Positions 35,592-43,392 of a stretch of DNA of 64,000 bases are shown here, one piece after another. Within the stretch, counting starts at the first letter, position 1. Each line of letters starts with the position of its first letter. Location of the stretch: positions 26,859 to 90,858 of the forward strand of contig JAFUGC010000028.1 of NCBI GenBank assembly GCA_017469565.1, in the 5' to 3' direction. The translations under genes and the position numbers were made by a program. This stretch comes from Clostridia bacterium. Its GTDB lineage: Bacteria > Bacillota > Clostridia > TANB77 > UBA1234. The notes below the pieces were generated by a model. That model was not told the origin of the DNA, ran no database searches, and was given only the letters and a program-made list of their open reading frames with translations.

Positions 35592-38324
35592 ATGAGTGAG
35601 AAAAAGTGGTATTCATTTTCTGTACAGGATACGGCAGAAGAATTAAAAACAAATTTAGAGGTTGGACTTTCAAGTGAAGAAGTTCAAAAAAGATATGAAA
35701 CCTATGGAAAAAATGAAATTGTTTCTAAAAATAAAAAGCCAGTATGGAAGATGGTGGTAGAACAGTTTGCAGATTTTATGATTATTGTGCTTTTGATTGC
35801 TGCCATTGTTTCTGGAGTGGTGAGTCATGAGTATACAGATTCTATTATTATCTTGTTAATTGTGATACTAAATGCAGTGATAGGAGTAGTGCAGGAGCTT
35901 AAAGCACAAAAGTCACTTGATTCCTTGAAACAGCTTAGTGCGCCACATTGCAAAGTGCTTAGAAATGGAGATATTCAAAATATTGAGTCAAAGGATTTGG
36001 TACCGGGAGATGTTGTGATTTTAGAAACAGGCGATTCTATTCCAGCAGATTTAAGGCTTGTAGAAGCGGTTAATTTGAAAATACAAGAGTCTGCTTTGAC
36101 GGGAGAATCGATGCCGGTTGAAAAAATGGCAGAGGCCTTAAAGAGCGATAATGTAGGAATTGGAGATAGGATTAACTGTGCCTTTTCTTCAGGTATTGTT
36201 ACTTATGGAAGAGGAATGGGAATTGTGGTTGCTACTGGAATGGAAACGGAAGTTGGACATATTGCCACCATGCTGGATTCTGTAGATGATAGTGAAACAC
36301 CTTTAAAGCAAAGACTAGAATCGCTTGGTAAGGTGCTTGGAACGGCTGCTTTAATTATTTGCTTGGTGATATTTTTAGTAGGTTATTTCTTATATCATAG
36401 AGAGCCGTTAGAAATGTTTATGACTGCTGTCAGCCTTGCTGTTGCTGCAATTCCAGAGGGCCTTCCTGCGATTTCTACCATTGTTTTATCGCTTGGCGTG
36501 CAGAGAATGGTAAAAAGAAATGCTATTATTCGTACGTTACCATCGGTTGAAACACTTGGTAGTGCTACTGTTATTTGTTCTGATAAGACGGGAACATTAA
36601 CCCAAAACAGAATGACAGTAGAGAAAGTTTATTTTAACCATGAAAGTGTAAGTAGCATAGATAGTACTTCTCTTACCAGTGAACATTATCGTTTATTACT
36701 GCATTCTATGTCGCTTTGTAATGATTCTAAAATCAAAATGGAGGGAGATAGTGTTAAGGTTACTGGGGATCCTACAGAAACAGCATTAGTGGATTTAGGG
36801 CTTAAGAGCAGTTTATCCAAAGATGATTTAGAGAAAAGTTTTGTTCGTGCTGCTGAGATTCCTTTTGATTCTGAAAGAAAGCTTATGACCACGGTACATG
36901 CTATAAATGCAGAAAAAATAGAGAAAAATACAGCATTAGAACTTTTGGATGGTGCGAATGGAAAATATGTGGTATATACCAAAGGTGGTGTAGATGAGCT
37001 TTTAGCAAGATGCACTAAGATAAGGTTAAATAATAATGATGAGGAACTTACTAAATCTCATATAGAAGAAATCTTAAAGGTAAATGATGAATATGCAGGG
37101 AATGCTTTGAGAGTGCTTGCCATGGCTTATAAGGTGATTGATGAAATTCCTGTTAAAGAAAATATAGATTCTTTAGAAAGTAATTTAACTTATATTGGTA
37201 TGGTGGGAATGATTGACCCTGCTAGACCAGAGGTAAAGAGTGCTGTAGAAACCTGTGCGGAAGCTGGTATTAGGCCAGTTATGATTACTGGTGACCATAA
37301 GGCTACTGCCATTGCCATCGCCAAGGAAATTGGAATCTTAAGAGAAGGTGATAAGGCTATTACAGGAGCAGAACTAGAAGAGATGTCACAGGAAGAGTTA
37401 GAAAAGAATGTAACGGAATATTCTGTGTATGCGCGAGTATCACCAGAACATAAGGTACGAATTGTTAAGGCATGGAAGGCTCATGATGAGATAGTTGCCA
37501 TGACGGGAGATGGAGTTAATGATGCCCCGGCCTTAAAGGCGGCAGATATTGGTGCTGCTATGGGAATGGCTGGAACGGATGTGGCGAAAGAGGCAGCAGA
37601 TGTTGTTTTAACAGATGATAATTTTGCTACGATTGTTTCTGCTGTAGAAGAGGGAAGAAGAATTTATGATAATATTGTAAAGGCAGTTGCTTATTTACTT
37701 TCTGCTAATATTGGAGAAATTATTACCTTATTTGTAGCTACCATGCTTGGATGGGTGGTAGAACCACTTCTTCCAATTCATATTCTTTGGATTAATTTAG
37801 TAACAGACAGCTTACCAGCACTTGCACTTAGTGTGGATCCAGCTGAAAATAATATTATGAACAGAAAAGCAAAGAAGAATAATAACATGTTTACTAAGGG
37901 AATGATTTGGAGAGTCATTTATCAAGGAATCATGATTGGTGGACTAACACTATTGGCATTTGGACTTGGCTGTAACTTTAATTTTGCATCATTAGAAGCA
38001 AATCCAGAAATTGCCATGAGAGCACAGACAATGGCATTTTCAGTGCTTGCTTTAAGTGAACTTGTTCATGTATTTAATTTACGTTCGAATAAAGATCCAA
38101 TGTATAAAGTTGGCTGGTTAACAAATAAAATTTTACTTGGTGCCATTGCTATTTCTGCATCACTAATGATTATTGTTCTTGCTATACCGGGATTACGTGA
38201 AATCTTTAAAGTGGCAACACTTGGTTTAAGAGAAATTGGCATCATAGCTGGGCTTTCTATTGCACCGCTTGTGATTGTGGAGATATTTAAATTGCTTAAG
38301 ATTAATACGATTCAGGAAGATTAA
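35592..38324 (+). CDS. P-type ATPase, calcium-transporting type
   Basis: A 910-residue P2-type cation pump. It has the N-terminal cation-ATPase domain (SVQDTAEELKTNLEVGLSSEEV), the actuator loop LTGESMPVEK near residue 170, the transmembrane PEGLP motif near 287 that is typical of SERCA/PMCA-like pumps, the phosphorylation site CSDKTGTLT near 328, KGGVDELL in the nucleotide domain, and the hinge TGDGVNDAPALKAADIG near 637. Ten membrane segments are expected. Ca2+ is the likely substrate from the PEGLP and NxxxD-type helix sequences (NLVTDSLPALALSVDP), though Mn2+ is possible. AAAGGAGG precedes the ATG. Confidence 0.93.
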   Translation: MSEKKWYSFSVQDTAEELKTNLEVGLSSEEVQKRYETYGKNEIVSKNKKPVWKMVVEQFADFMIIVLLIAAIVSGVVSHEYTDSIIILLIVILNAVIGVVQELKAQKSLDSLKQLSAPHCKVLRNGDIQNIESKDLVPGDVVILETGDSIPADLRLVEAVNLKIQESALTGESMPVEKMAEALKSDNVGIGDRINCAFSSGIVTYGRGMGIVVATGMETEVGHIATMLDSVDDSETPLKQRLESLGKVLGTAALIICLVIFLVGYFLYHREPLEMFMTAVSLAVAAIPEGLPAISTIVLSLGVQRMVKRNAIIRTLPSVETLGSATVICSDKTGTLTQNRMTVEKVYFNHESVSSIDSTSLTSEHYRLLLHSMSLCNDSKIKMEGDSVKVTGDPTETALVDLGLKSSLSKDDLEKSFVRAAEIPFDSERKLMTTVHAINAEKIEKNTALELLDGANGKYVVYTKGGVDELLARCTKIRLNNNDEELTKSHIEEILKVNDEYAGNALRVLAMAYKVIDEIPVKENIDSLESNLTYIGMVGMIDPARPEVKSAVETCAEAGIRPVMITGDHKATAIAIAKEIGILREGDKAITGAELEEMSQEELEKNVTEYSVYARVSPEHKVRIVKAWKAHDEIVAMTGDGVNDAPALKAADIGAAMGMAGTDVAKEAADVVLTDDNFATIVSAVEEGRRIYDNIVKAVAYLLSANIGEIITLFVATMLGWVVEPLLPIHILWINLVTDSLPALALSVDPAENNIMNRKAKKNNNMFTKGMIWRVIYQGIMIGGLTLLAFGLGCNFNFASLEANPEIAMRAQTMAFSVLALSELVHVFNLRSNKDPMYKVGWLTNKILLGAIAISASLMIIVLAIPGLREIFKVATLGLREIGIIAGLSIAPLVIVEIFKLLKINTIQED

Positions 38325-38388
38325 AAAGGTAACAAATAGGGGACGGAGGAAAAAGTGTTTCCTCCGTCCCTTACTTGTTACCTTTTTT
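38323..38388 (+). terminator. Very long hairpin terminator, GGGACGGAGGAAA family
   Basis: AAAAAGGTAACAA, GGGGACGGAGGAAA and their complements form a stem of about 28 pairs ending in TTTTTT. The inner arm matches the palindrome at 6141. Confidence 0.85.
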
Positions 38389-38397
38389 GAATTGCAT

Positions 38398-38431
38398 AAA
38401 AAAATCAGTCTAACAAAAGCAGTTAGACTGA
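38398..38431 (-). terminator. Terminator of tRNA-Leu (minus strand)
   Basis: AATCAGTCTAAC pairs with GTTAGACTGATT. On the minus strand the arm ends in seven T, directly after the tRNA. Confidence 0.8.
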
Positions 38432-38432
38432 T

Positions 38433-38516
38433 TGGTGCGGGTGAGAGGACTTGAACCCCCACGTCTGAGACACTAGATCCTAAGTCTAGCGCGTCTGCCA
38501 GTTCCGCCACACCCGC
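38433..38516 (-). tRNA. tRNA-Leu (anticodon UAG)
   Basis: On the minus strand the acceptor GCGGGTG pairs with CACCCGC, the anticodon loop is CTTAGGA between CTAGA and TCTAG arms, a class II variable arm is present, the T loop is GTTCAAG, and CCA is encoded. A minus-strand promoter (TTGACA at 38562-38567, TAATAT at 38538-38543) precedes it. Confidence 0.95.
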
Positions 38517-38615
38517 ATATCCTTGCGGACAGTTATTATATTAGCACATTTTTATGTACTATGTCAAGACTTAATATGAAAAAACTCAATTTGATTATTT
38601 TTATTAACATAATTA

Positions 38616-38644
38616 TTGATTTTGAAACTATTTGCCTATATAAT
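38616..38644 (+). promoter_or_regulatory. Promoter of DUF4015 gene
   Basis: TTGATT (38616-38621), 17-base spacer, TATAAT (38639-38644). Confidence 0.6.
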
Positions 38645-38668
38645 AGGGGCAAGGGGGGACTCGATTTT

Positions 38669-40165
38669 ATGGACAAAAAACTAATCTTGGGAGTGTTTGT
38701 AGTCATCTGTGCCATTGCAATTGGTTTACATATTGGAATGAATGATCAAAATTTTATAAAAGTAGAAACATCTTCTCAACAGGTTTTGACAGATGAATCT
38801 GTAACGCTTGAAAATAGCATAGAGTCTGGTGAAATGGTAGCGAAGGATAATACTTTAGAAAATTCACCAACACCTATTGGTAAGCAAAAAGAAAAATATA
38901 TTCCTGAATCTGTTAAGGCGGTATATGCCACGGGTTGGGTGATGGGTACTCCATCGCTTAGAAAATCCATGATAGAATCTTTGAAAGAAAACGGTTTTAA
39001 TGCGATTGTTATTGATATTAAAGATGAGGCTGGACAACTAACTTATGATTCTAAAGTCCAAACGGCTGTTGATATCAAGGCTTCTAAGACCATGGTAAGA
39101 GATATTGTGAGTGTGATTAATGAATTAAAAGAAAATGATATATTTGTGATTGGCAGGATTGTAACTTTTAAGGACCCAATATATGCTTTAAAAGTAGATT
39201 CTGCGGCGTATAAGATGGAGGATGGTTCCACATGGAAGGATTATGGTGGAAGAAGTTGGCCAAATCCTTATAATGAAGAATCATGGGAGTATCCAATAGC
39301 GCTTGCAAAAGAGGCTGCTGAGCTTGGATTTCAGGAGATTCAGTTTGATTATATTCGTTTTCCATCCTCGGAAGGAAAAGTGAAAAATATTGCGTTTGGG
39401 TTTGATTCTGCAACCAAGAGTAAAGCGGACGTGATATGCGGATTTTTAGAAAAGGTAATGGAAGAACTTAGTGGGTACAATATTCCTGTATCGGCAGATG
39501 TGTTTGGAATTACCACGAAAAGAGATGGAGACTTTGAAAATATCGGTCAAGATTTTGCAAGAATTGCTAATATTGTGGATATTGTTTGTCCAATGGTTTA
39601 TCCATCGCATTATGCGAATAATGAATATAAAATTGCAAGACCGGATAAGAATCCGTATGACATTATCTATTATTCACTTTCCGATGCCATGAAGAGGCTG
39701 GAAAGTTATGATATTAAGGAAAATAGTGTTGAAGTTGAAACAGAAAATGAAGAGGCTGCGGAAGTTGTAGAGGGTGTAGAAAGTGCAGATAGTTCAGATA
39801 GTGCAGAAGGCGTTATTGTGCAGGAAAACAGCGCGGAATTAAGCATAAGTGAAGCTGGCAGTATTGAATATGTGCAAGAGGATATACAGGTAAACAATGA
39901 AGTGGTGGAGGAAGAAGAAAATAAAGGAAGGATAAGGGCAGATAATATAGAGGCTTTGAAAAAATACGGTGTTAGAATAAGACCATATCTTCAGGATTTC
40001 ACGGCAAGCTGGCTTGGAAAAGGAAATTATTTAACATATGGGGAAGAAGAAGTAAGAGAGCAGATTCAAGCATCATATGATTTAGGAATAGAAGACTTTT
40101 GTCTGTGGGATCCTAGCAATAAGTACTGCTTTTCAGCATTAAAACTTGTGGAGCAAGAACAATAG
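38669..40165 (+). CDS. DUF4015 putative glycoside-hydrolase-like exported protein
   Basis: A 498-residue protein with an N-terminal signal anchor (LILGVFVVICAIAIGLHIG) and a TIM-barrel-like DUF4015 domain. Landmarks are VKAVYATGWVMGTPSLRKSM, FNAIVIDIKDEAGQLTYDS, FQEIQFDYIRFPSSEG and VDIVCPMVYPSHY, and the barrel ends with RPYLQDFTASWLGKGNYLTYG and FCLWDPSNKY. The family resembles glycosidases, but a substrate is not established. An acidic, low-complexity insertion of about 75 residues (Glu, Val, Ser) interrupts the barrel near 350-425. The ATG at 38669 follows AAGGGGGG; an earlier in-frame ATG at 38561 lacks a site. Confidence 0.82.
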   Translation: MDKKLILGVFVVICAIAIGLHIGMNDQNFIKVETSSQQVLTDESVTLENSIESGEMVAKDNTLENSPTPIGKQKEKYIPESVKAVYATGWVMGTPSLRKSMIESLKENGFNAIVIDIKDEAGQLTYDSKVQTAVDIKASKTMVRDIVSVINELKENDIFVIGRIVTFKDPIYALKVDSAAYKMEDGSTWKDYGGRSWPNPYNEESWEYPIALAKEAAELGFQEIQFDYIRFPSSEGKVKNIAFGFDSATKSKADVICGFLEKVMEELSGYNIPVSADVFGITTKRDGDFENIGQDFARIANIVDIVCPMVYPSHYANNEYKIARPDKNPYDIIYYSLSDAMKRLESYDIKENSVEVETENEEAAEVVEGVESADSSDSAEGVIVQENSAELSISEAGSIEYVQEDIQVNNEVVEEEENKGRIRADNIEALKKYGVRIRPYLQDFTASWLGKGNYLTYGEEEVREQIQASYDLGIEDFCLWDPSNKYCFSALKLVEQEQ

Positions 40166-40168
40166 GCT

Positions 40169-40224
40169 TGGTGTTTTTGGGGATGTTTTTGGGGATGTTT
40201 TTGGGGACACCTTCCAAAAACATC
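40169..40224 (+). repeat. Short tandem direct repeats with inverted copy
   Basis: GTTTTTGGGGAT occurs twice (40173, 40185) and GTTTTTGGGGA once more (40197). CCAAAAACATC at 40214 is inverted relative to them. It lies just after the DUF4015 gene. Confidence 0.65.
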
Positions 40225-40232
40225 ATCAATAA

Positions 40233-40276
40233 AACAAGGAACTCTAGCACATTCGCTAGAGTTCCTTGTTTTTTGT
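40233..40276 (+). terminator. Bidirectional terminator
   Basis: AACAAGGAACTCTAGC (40233-40248) pairs with GCTAGAGTTCCTTGTT (40255-40270), with T on one side and A on the other. It serves the plus-strand gene and the minus-strand tRNA-Gly. Confidence 0.88.
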
Positions 40277-40291
40277 GATGGAGCTTGTGTT

Positions 40292-40365
40292 TGGAGCAGA
40301 TAACGGGAATCGAACCCGCATCCTAGGCTTGGGAAGCCCATGTTCTACCACTAAACTATATCTGC
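40292..40365 (-). tRNA. tRNA-Gly (anticodon UCC)
   Basis: On the minus strand the acceptor GCAGATA pairs with TATCTGC. The anticodon loop is CTTCCCA, the T loop is GTTCGAT, and CCA is encoded. It begins only about 9 bases after the 6S RNA end. Confidence 0.94.
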
Positions 40366-40373
40366 ATTAAAAT

Positions 40374-40562
40374 ACCCCGCAATGGCCGTTAGTTGAGCAG
40401 ATTTAAGAGCCTGCTTACACAGGTGGGTGCTATCTCTTTATACCTTCAGGCTTCTCAGTGAATAAATTGACCAAGCATGCACACAGGTTCAAGAAGTATT
40501 GGCTCCCTTTAATCAATCTGTTGGTTCTAAATAAAACTCAACAAGACGTACCCTGTAGGGTT
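40374..40562 (-). ncRNA. ssrS: 6S RNA (SsrS)
   Basis: A minus-strand RNA of about 189 nt. The GTTGAG/CTCAAC closing helix and the 3' half with GCATGCTTGGTC..ACTGAGAAGCCT match the conserved central and 3' part of 6S RNA, known from E. coli as GCATGCTCGGTC..CCGAGAAGCCT. 6S RNA mimics an open promoter and sequesters the housekeeping RNA polymerase in stationary phase. An extended -10 promoter (TATGGTATAAT on the minus strand; -10 at 40569-40574) lies just upstream. No terminator separates it from tRNA-Gly, so the two are probably processed from one transcript. Confidence 0.88.
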
Positions 40563-40640
40563 AATATAATTATACCATAGAAATCATCGAAAGCAAATAG
40601 TTTCATACACAAAAAATAGACAAAATTTTGCCATAATTTA

Positions 40641-40669
40641 TTGCTAAGAAATTTATTTAATGATAAAAT
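40641..40669 (+). promoter_or_regulatory. Promoter of an unexplained transcription unit
   Basis: TTGCTA (40641-40646), 17-base spacer and TAAAAT (40664-40669) with TGA before it (extended -10). It is divergent from 6S RNA. Confidence 0.55.
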
Positions 40670-40675
40670 ATTTTT

Positions 40676-41163
40676 GCAGTCAGGAGTTTTCCTGTTGTCA
40701 GATATTTAAAATGGATTTTTGAATTTAAATCCATCGTGTAAAATAAACTATTTTACATATAAATATCTTATGCATATAACTATTAGGGGGTTGTTTCTTA
40801 AAATAATTATTTCAGAGCAGGTCTAGTAGTTTTAACATTTGCTGTTTTTGTTTTAATGTTTATAGAGATTGTATTCACGGATTGCTATGAGCACTAAAAT
40901 GAAAAGGGAGTTTCTTTATAAAGGTGTGGAAATTGCACTTTCATATTTCGCGAAAAATGAGCTTGGAATTTTGGTGACTAGATAGTGACAATGGTTCGGA
41001 TAAAAAGAACTTAGAATGGCGGCTTTAAATGTTACAATAAAAATGTTGATCATTGGTTAAAATCCTCCGAATGATTAGTAGGTGTTAAGTGCATAGGAAT
41101 ATTTTGATAGGTTTGTCCACAAAACGTTGATTATGCTTAATTTATGTTTTGTGGGCAAATCTT
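40676..41163 (+). other. Gene-poor region: predicted transcript with three-way junction leader
   Basis: About 490 bases without a convincing gene. The first 90 bases fold well: CAGGA/TCCTG, then GATATTT (40701)/AAATATC (40761) enclosing ATGGATTT/AAATCCAT and GTAAAATA/TATTTTAC, a three-way junction. An AGGGGG site follows at 40785. A frame downstream reads GLVVLTFAVFVLMFIEIVF, a perfect membrane helix, but it has no ATG, GTG or TTG after the preceding stop. A 28-codon frame MKREFLYKGVEIALSYF at 40899-40985 has no ribosome binding site. The region ends in the terminator at 41110. It could be a leader RNA, a small membrane peptide with a non-standard start, or gene remnants. Confidence 0.4.
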
Positions 41164-41165
41164 TT
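41110..41165 (+). terminator. Terminator upstream of sigH
   Basis: GGTTTGTCCACAAAAC (41110-41125) pairs with GTTTTGTGGGCAAATC (41146-41161), followed by TTTT. Confidence 0.7.
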
Positions 41166-41177
41166 GCTTTAAAACTA

Positions 41178-41207
41178 TTGACTTTCGGGTATAAAACTTT
41201 GTATAAT
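41178..41207 (+). promoter_or_regulatory. sigH promoter
   Basis: TTGACT (41178-41183), 18-base spacer, TATAAT (41202-41207). Confidence 0.7.
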
Positions 41208-41238
41208 AGCACATGAAGAGTTTTTAGGAGGTTTTTTG

Positions 41239-41889
41239 GTGAAAAAGAAGTTACTTGGCAAAATAGGAAACTCTGAAGAAGACCCACAAAATGAAATTGA
41301 CAGAGAATACCTTAAAAGAATCAAAATGGGTGATGAGCTTGCTTTAAATGAAATCATGGAAAAGTACAAAAGTTTTGTTTATTTAAAAGCAAAGCCATTT
41401 TTCATTGTCGGTGCAGAAAAGGAAGATATCATTCAGGAAGGAATGATAGGTTTATTTAAGGCAATCAAAGGATATAATGAGGACAAAGAAGCATCGTTTA
41501 AAGCATTTGCAGACCTTTGTGTGAGAAGACAAATTATGACTGCCATTAAAACTGCCACCAGGCAAAAGCATATTCCATTAAATTCTTATCTTTCTCTTAA
41601 TAAATCTGCTTTTGATGATGAGGAGGATAGAACCGTTATTGATATGCTTGATATGGAAGTAGTTCCTGATCCACTTGACACCATCACCACCAAAGAAACT
41701 TATGAAAAACTTGAAACAAAGATGAATGAAGTACTTAGTGATTTTGAGTTAAATGTCTTAAATGAGTACTTAAAAGGCTGTTCCTATTCTGAAATTGCAA
41801 CCGCTTTAGATTCTCATGTAAAGGCTGTGGATAACGCCGTTCAAAGAATCAAAAAGAAAGTAGAAAAACATTTGAATACAGAATGGTAA
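41239..41889 (+). CDS. sigH: RNA polymerase sigma factor SigH (sporulation/stationary phase)
   Basis: A 216-residue sigma-70 family factor matching SigH. Region 2 has NEIMEKYKSFVYLKAKPFFIVGAEKEDIIQEGMIGLFKAI with the -10 recognition helix in FKAFADLCVRRQIMTAIKTA. HIPLNSYLSLNKS is highly typical of SigH. Region 4 (LSDFELNVLNEYLKGCSYSEIATAL) carries the helix-turn-helix. SigH drives early sporulation genes in Bacillus and Clostridium. The start is GTG at 41239, 7 bases after AGGAGG; a TTG at 41236 is too close. It is followed by tRNA-Thr. Confidence 0.93.
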   Translation: MKKKLLGKIGNSEEDPQNEIDREYLKRIKMGDELALNEIMEKYKSFVYLKAKPFFIVGAEKEDIIQEGMIGLFKAIKGYNEDKEASFKAFADLCVRRQIMTAIKTATRQKHIPLNSYLSLNKSAFDDEEDRTVIDMLDMEVVPDPLDTITTKETYEKLETKMNEVLSDFELNVLNEYLKGCSYSEIATALDSHVKAVDNAVQRIKKKVEKHLNTEW

Positions 41890-41913
41890 AATGGCTAAAA
41901 TAGTCATGGAAAT

Positions 41914-41989
41914 GCTTGTATAGCTCAGTTGGCAGAGTGCGTCCTTGGTAAGGACGAGGTCACGGGTTCGACTCCCGTTACAAGCTCCA
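41914..41989 (+). tRNA. tRNA-Thr (anticodon GGU)
   Basis: Acceptor GCTTGTA pairs with TACAAGC. The anticodon loop TTGGTAA lies between CGTCC and GGACG, the T loop is GTTCGAC, and CCA is encoded. It is 25 bases after sigH. Confidence 0.96.
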
Positions 41990-42005
41990 ATAATGAATCT
42001 GTTCG

Positions 42006-42043
42006 AACTCCGTCAAAAAGGGACGTCCATTTTTGACGGAGTT
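42006..42043 (+). terminator. Terminator of tRNA-Thr, palindromic repeat family
   Basis: AACTCCGTCAAAAA (42006-42019) pairs with TTTTTGACGGAGTT (42030-42043). The core is AGGGACGTCCATTTTT, as in the mutS-mutL palindrome. Confidence 0.8.
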
Positions 42044-42108
42044 TTGATTTTGGTTAATAGGGGGACTATATTTCAAAAATATGTTTAGTTATGAGCAATT
42101 TATGTTAC

Positions 42109-42165
42109 GTCAAAAAAGACTGTCCCGTTTTGACGGACGAATTGTTTTGACGAATCGTTTTGACG
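42109..42165 (+). repeat. Palindrome with threefold GTTTTGACG repeats
   Basis: CGTCAAAA (42109) pairs with TTTTGACG (42127). GTTTTGACG then recurs at about 42144 and 42157. Related arms and GTCCC core link it to the neighbouring palindrome. Confidence 0.55.
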
Positions 42166-42170
42166 AAAAA

Positions 42171-42213
42171 ATATCAAAAGTTCCTTGAGAAATCAAGGAA
42201 CTTTTGATATAAT
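42171..42213 (+). promoter_or_regulatory. tRNA-Ser promoter inside an 18-bp perfect inverted repeat
   Basis: ATATCAAAAGTTCCTTGA (42171-42188) and TCAAGGAACTTTTGATAT (42193-42210) form an 18-bp perfect inverted repeat. TTGAGA (42185-42190), a 17-base spacer and TATAAT (42208-42213) lie within and at its end. Confidence 0.55.
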
Positions 42214-42249
42214 CTAACCGTGATAAAAATCATCATCATATTTTGTTAT

Positions 42250-42340
42250 GGAGTGGTGCCGAAGCGGTCATAACGGCGTAGATCGGAAATCTATTGGTGG
42301 CGCAAGCTGCACGTGGGTTCGAATCCCACCCACTCCGCCA
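42250..42340 (+). tRNA. tRNA-Ser (apparent anticodon GGA, atypical loop)
   Basis: Acceptor GGAGTGG, long class II variable arm (GTGGC-GCAA-GCTGC), T loop GTTCGAA and an encoded CCA identify a serine tRNA. The anticodon stem GTAGA/TCTAT encloses TCGGAAA, which puts C rather than the near-universal U at position 33 before GGA. A six-pair stem with a five-base loop is the alternative. Seryl-tRNA synthetase reads the variable arm, so charging should be unaffected. Confidence 0.85.
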
Positions 42341-42423
42341 AAATTTCATAGGAGTTCAATGATTGTTTGTGAACAAAAAATACAAGTTAATCTATCATAT
42401 GAATTTCCAAAAAAGGTAGTGCA

Positions 42424-42447
42424 AAAAGGTGATTTATTCACCTTTTA
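42424..42447 (+). terminator. Hairpin before the stalk-domain gene
   Basis: AAAAGGTGA pairs with TCACCTTTT with adjacent T. It probably ends the tRNA-Ser transcript. Confidence 0.6.
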
Positions 42448-42469
42448 TGTTATTTTAAGGGGGATTTTT

Positions 42470-43360
42470 ATGAAGAAAAATTTTAAAATAATACTAACAA
42501 GTGTGATTATTGGAATGCTTATTGGTGGAGCTACATTTGTTGCTGCAGATGCTAGTGTACAGGCCATCTTGAATGGTCAAATAAAGGTGACATTAGATGG
42601 AGAGCTTCAGGAATTTAGAGATGAATCTACAAATGCGGTACAGCTTCCCCTTACTTATAGAGATAGAACCTATTTGCCAATGAGAACACTGGCAAACCTG
42701 GTGGGGGTTTCTGTAGATTATGATGCTACAACTAATACAGCAATTTTGAAAACGGGGGAGAATCATACCCTTGAAATGAAAGAAATCAAAAAGGCATTAT
42801 TGGATAATGACTGGGTGAGAGAAAACCTTTATTTAAAAGGTTCTTATGATGTTTGGCACACAGATATTTGGTTTGAGCCAATGGCAAATGGAACTGTTTT
42901 TACAGAGGTAAAATCTTATTATAGCAGTGGTTATGCATTAGAATATTTTTTGATTTATTATCAAGATGATAAGGTAAAAGCAAAATCAATAGAAGTAAAT
43001 CATTCAGAGGATAATCCAGGTGTAATTTCTTATGAGGTGGATAGAGAAAAATCCATTGTTTGCAGAGATAGCTTTATAGTTGGAACGGATGTTAAGACCT
43101 ACTATTCCATTAATAGTCAGTTTGATTTAGAAGAATTTACATATTTTAGGCGTGTGGAATATGCTTTTGACCCTTCTGAGAGGGTATATGAAAATGGGGA
43201 TTTGATTATTGATTATGATATTAATATTGAAGGATTCACTTTGAGTGGAAGAACTAGATTTTCACCATTTATCTGGAGTATTGAAAGGTATGAGAAGCAG
43301 TATAATTTTGTGTGGATTAGAACACCACTAACGGAAGAAAATCTTCAGAATTTGTATTAA
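42470..43360 (+). CDS. Exported copper amine oxidase N-terminal-like (stalk) domain protein
   Basis: A 296-residue exported protein. A signal peptide (ILTSVIIGMLIGGATFVAADA) is followed by the copper amine oxidase N-terminal-like stalk domain (VTLDGELQEFRD..LPLTYRDRTYLPMRTLANLVGVSVDYDATT), common in Clostridia cell-surface proteins and not itself an oxidase. The remaining about 170 residues are unrecognised. The frame is open upstream through the tRNA, so the longer ORF is spurious; the ATG at 42470 follows AAGGGGG. Confidence 0.82.
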   Translation: MKKNFKIILTSVIIGMLIGGATFVAADASVQAILNGQIKVTLDGELQEFRDESTNAVQLPLTYRDRTYLPMRTLANLVGVSVDYDATTNTAILKTGENHTLEMKEIKKALLDNDWVRENLYLKGSYDVWHTDIWFEPMANGTVFTEVKSYYSSGYALEYFLIYYQDDKVKAKSIEVNHSEDNPGVISYEVDREKSIVCRDSFIVGTDVKTYYSINSQFDLEEFTYFRRVEYAFDPSERVYENGDLIIDYDINIEGFTLSGRTRFSPFIWSIERYEKQYNFVWIRTPLTEENLQNLY

Positions 43361-43392
43361 TATGTGCTAAAAAATACATAGGAGTATGATTC

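Noticed and set aside
42248..42469. N-terminal extension of the stalk-domain protein
   Set aside because: The extension covers tRNA-Ser; the signal peptide and AAGGGGG place the start at 42470.
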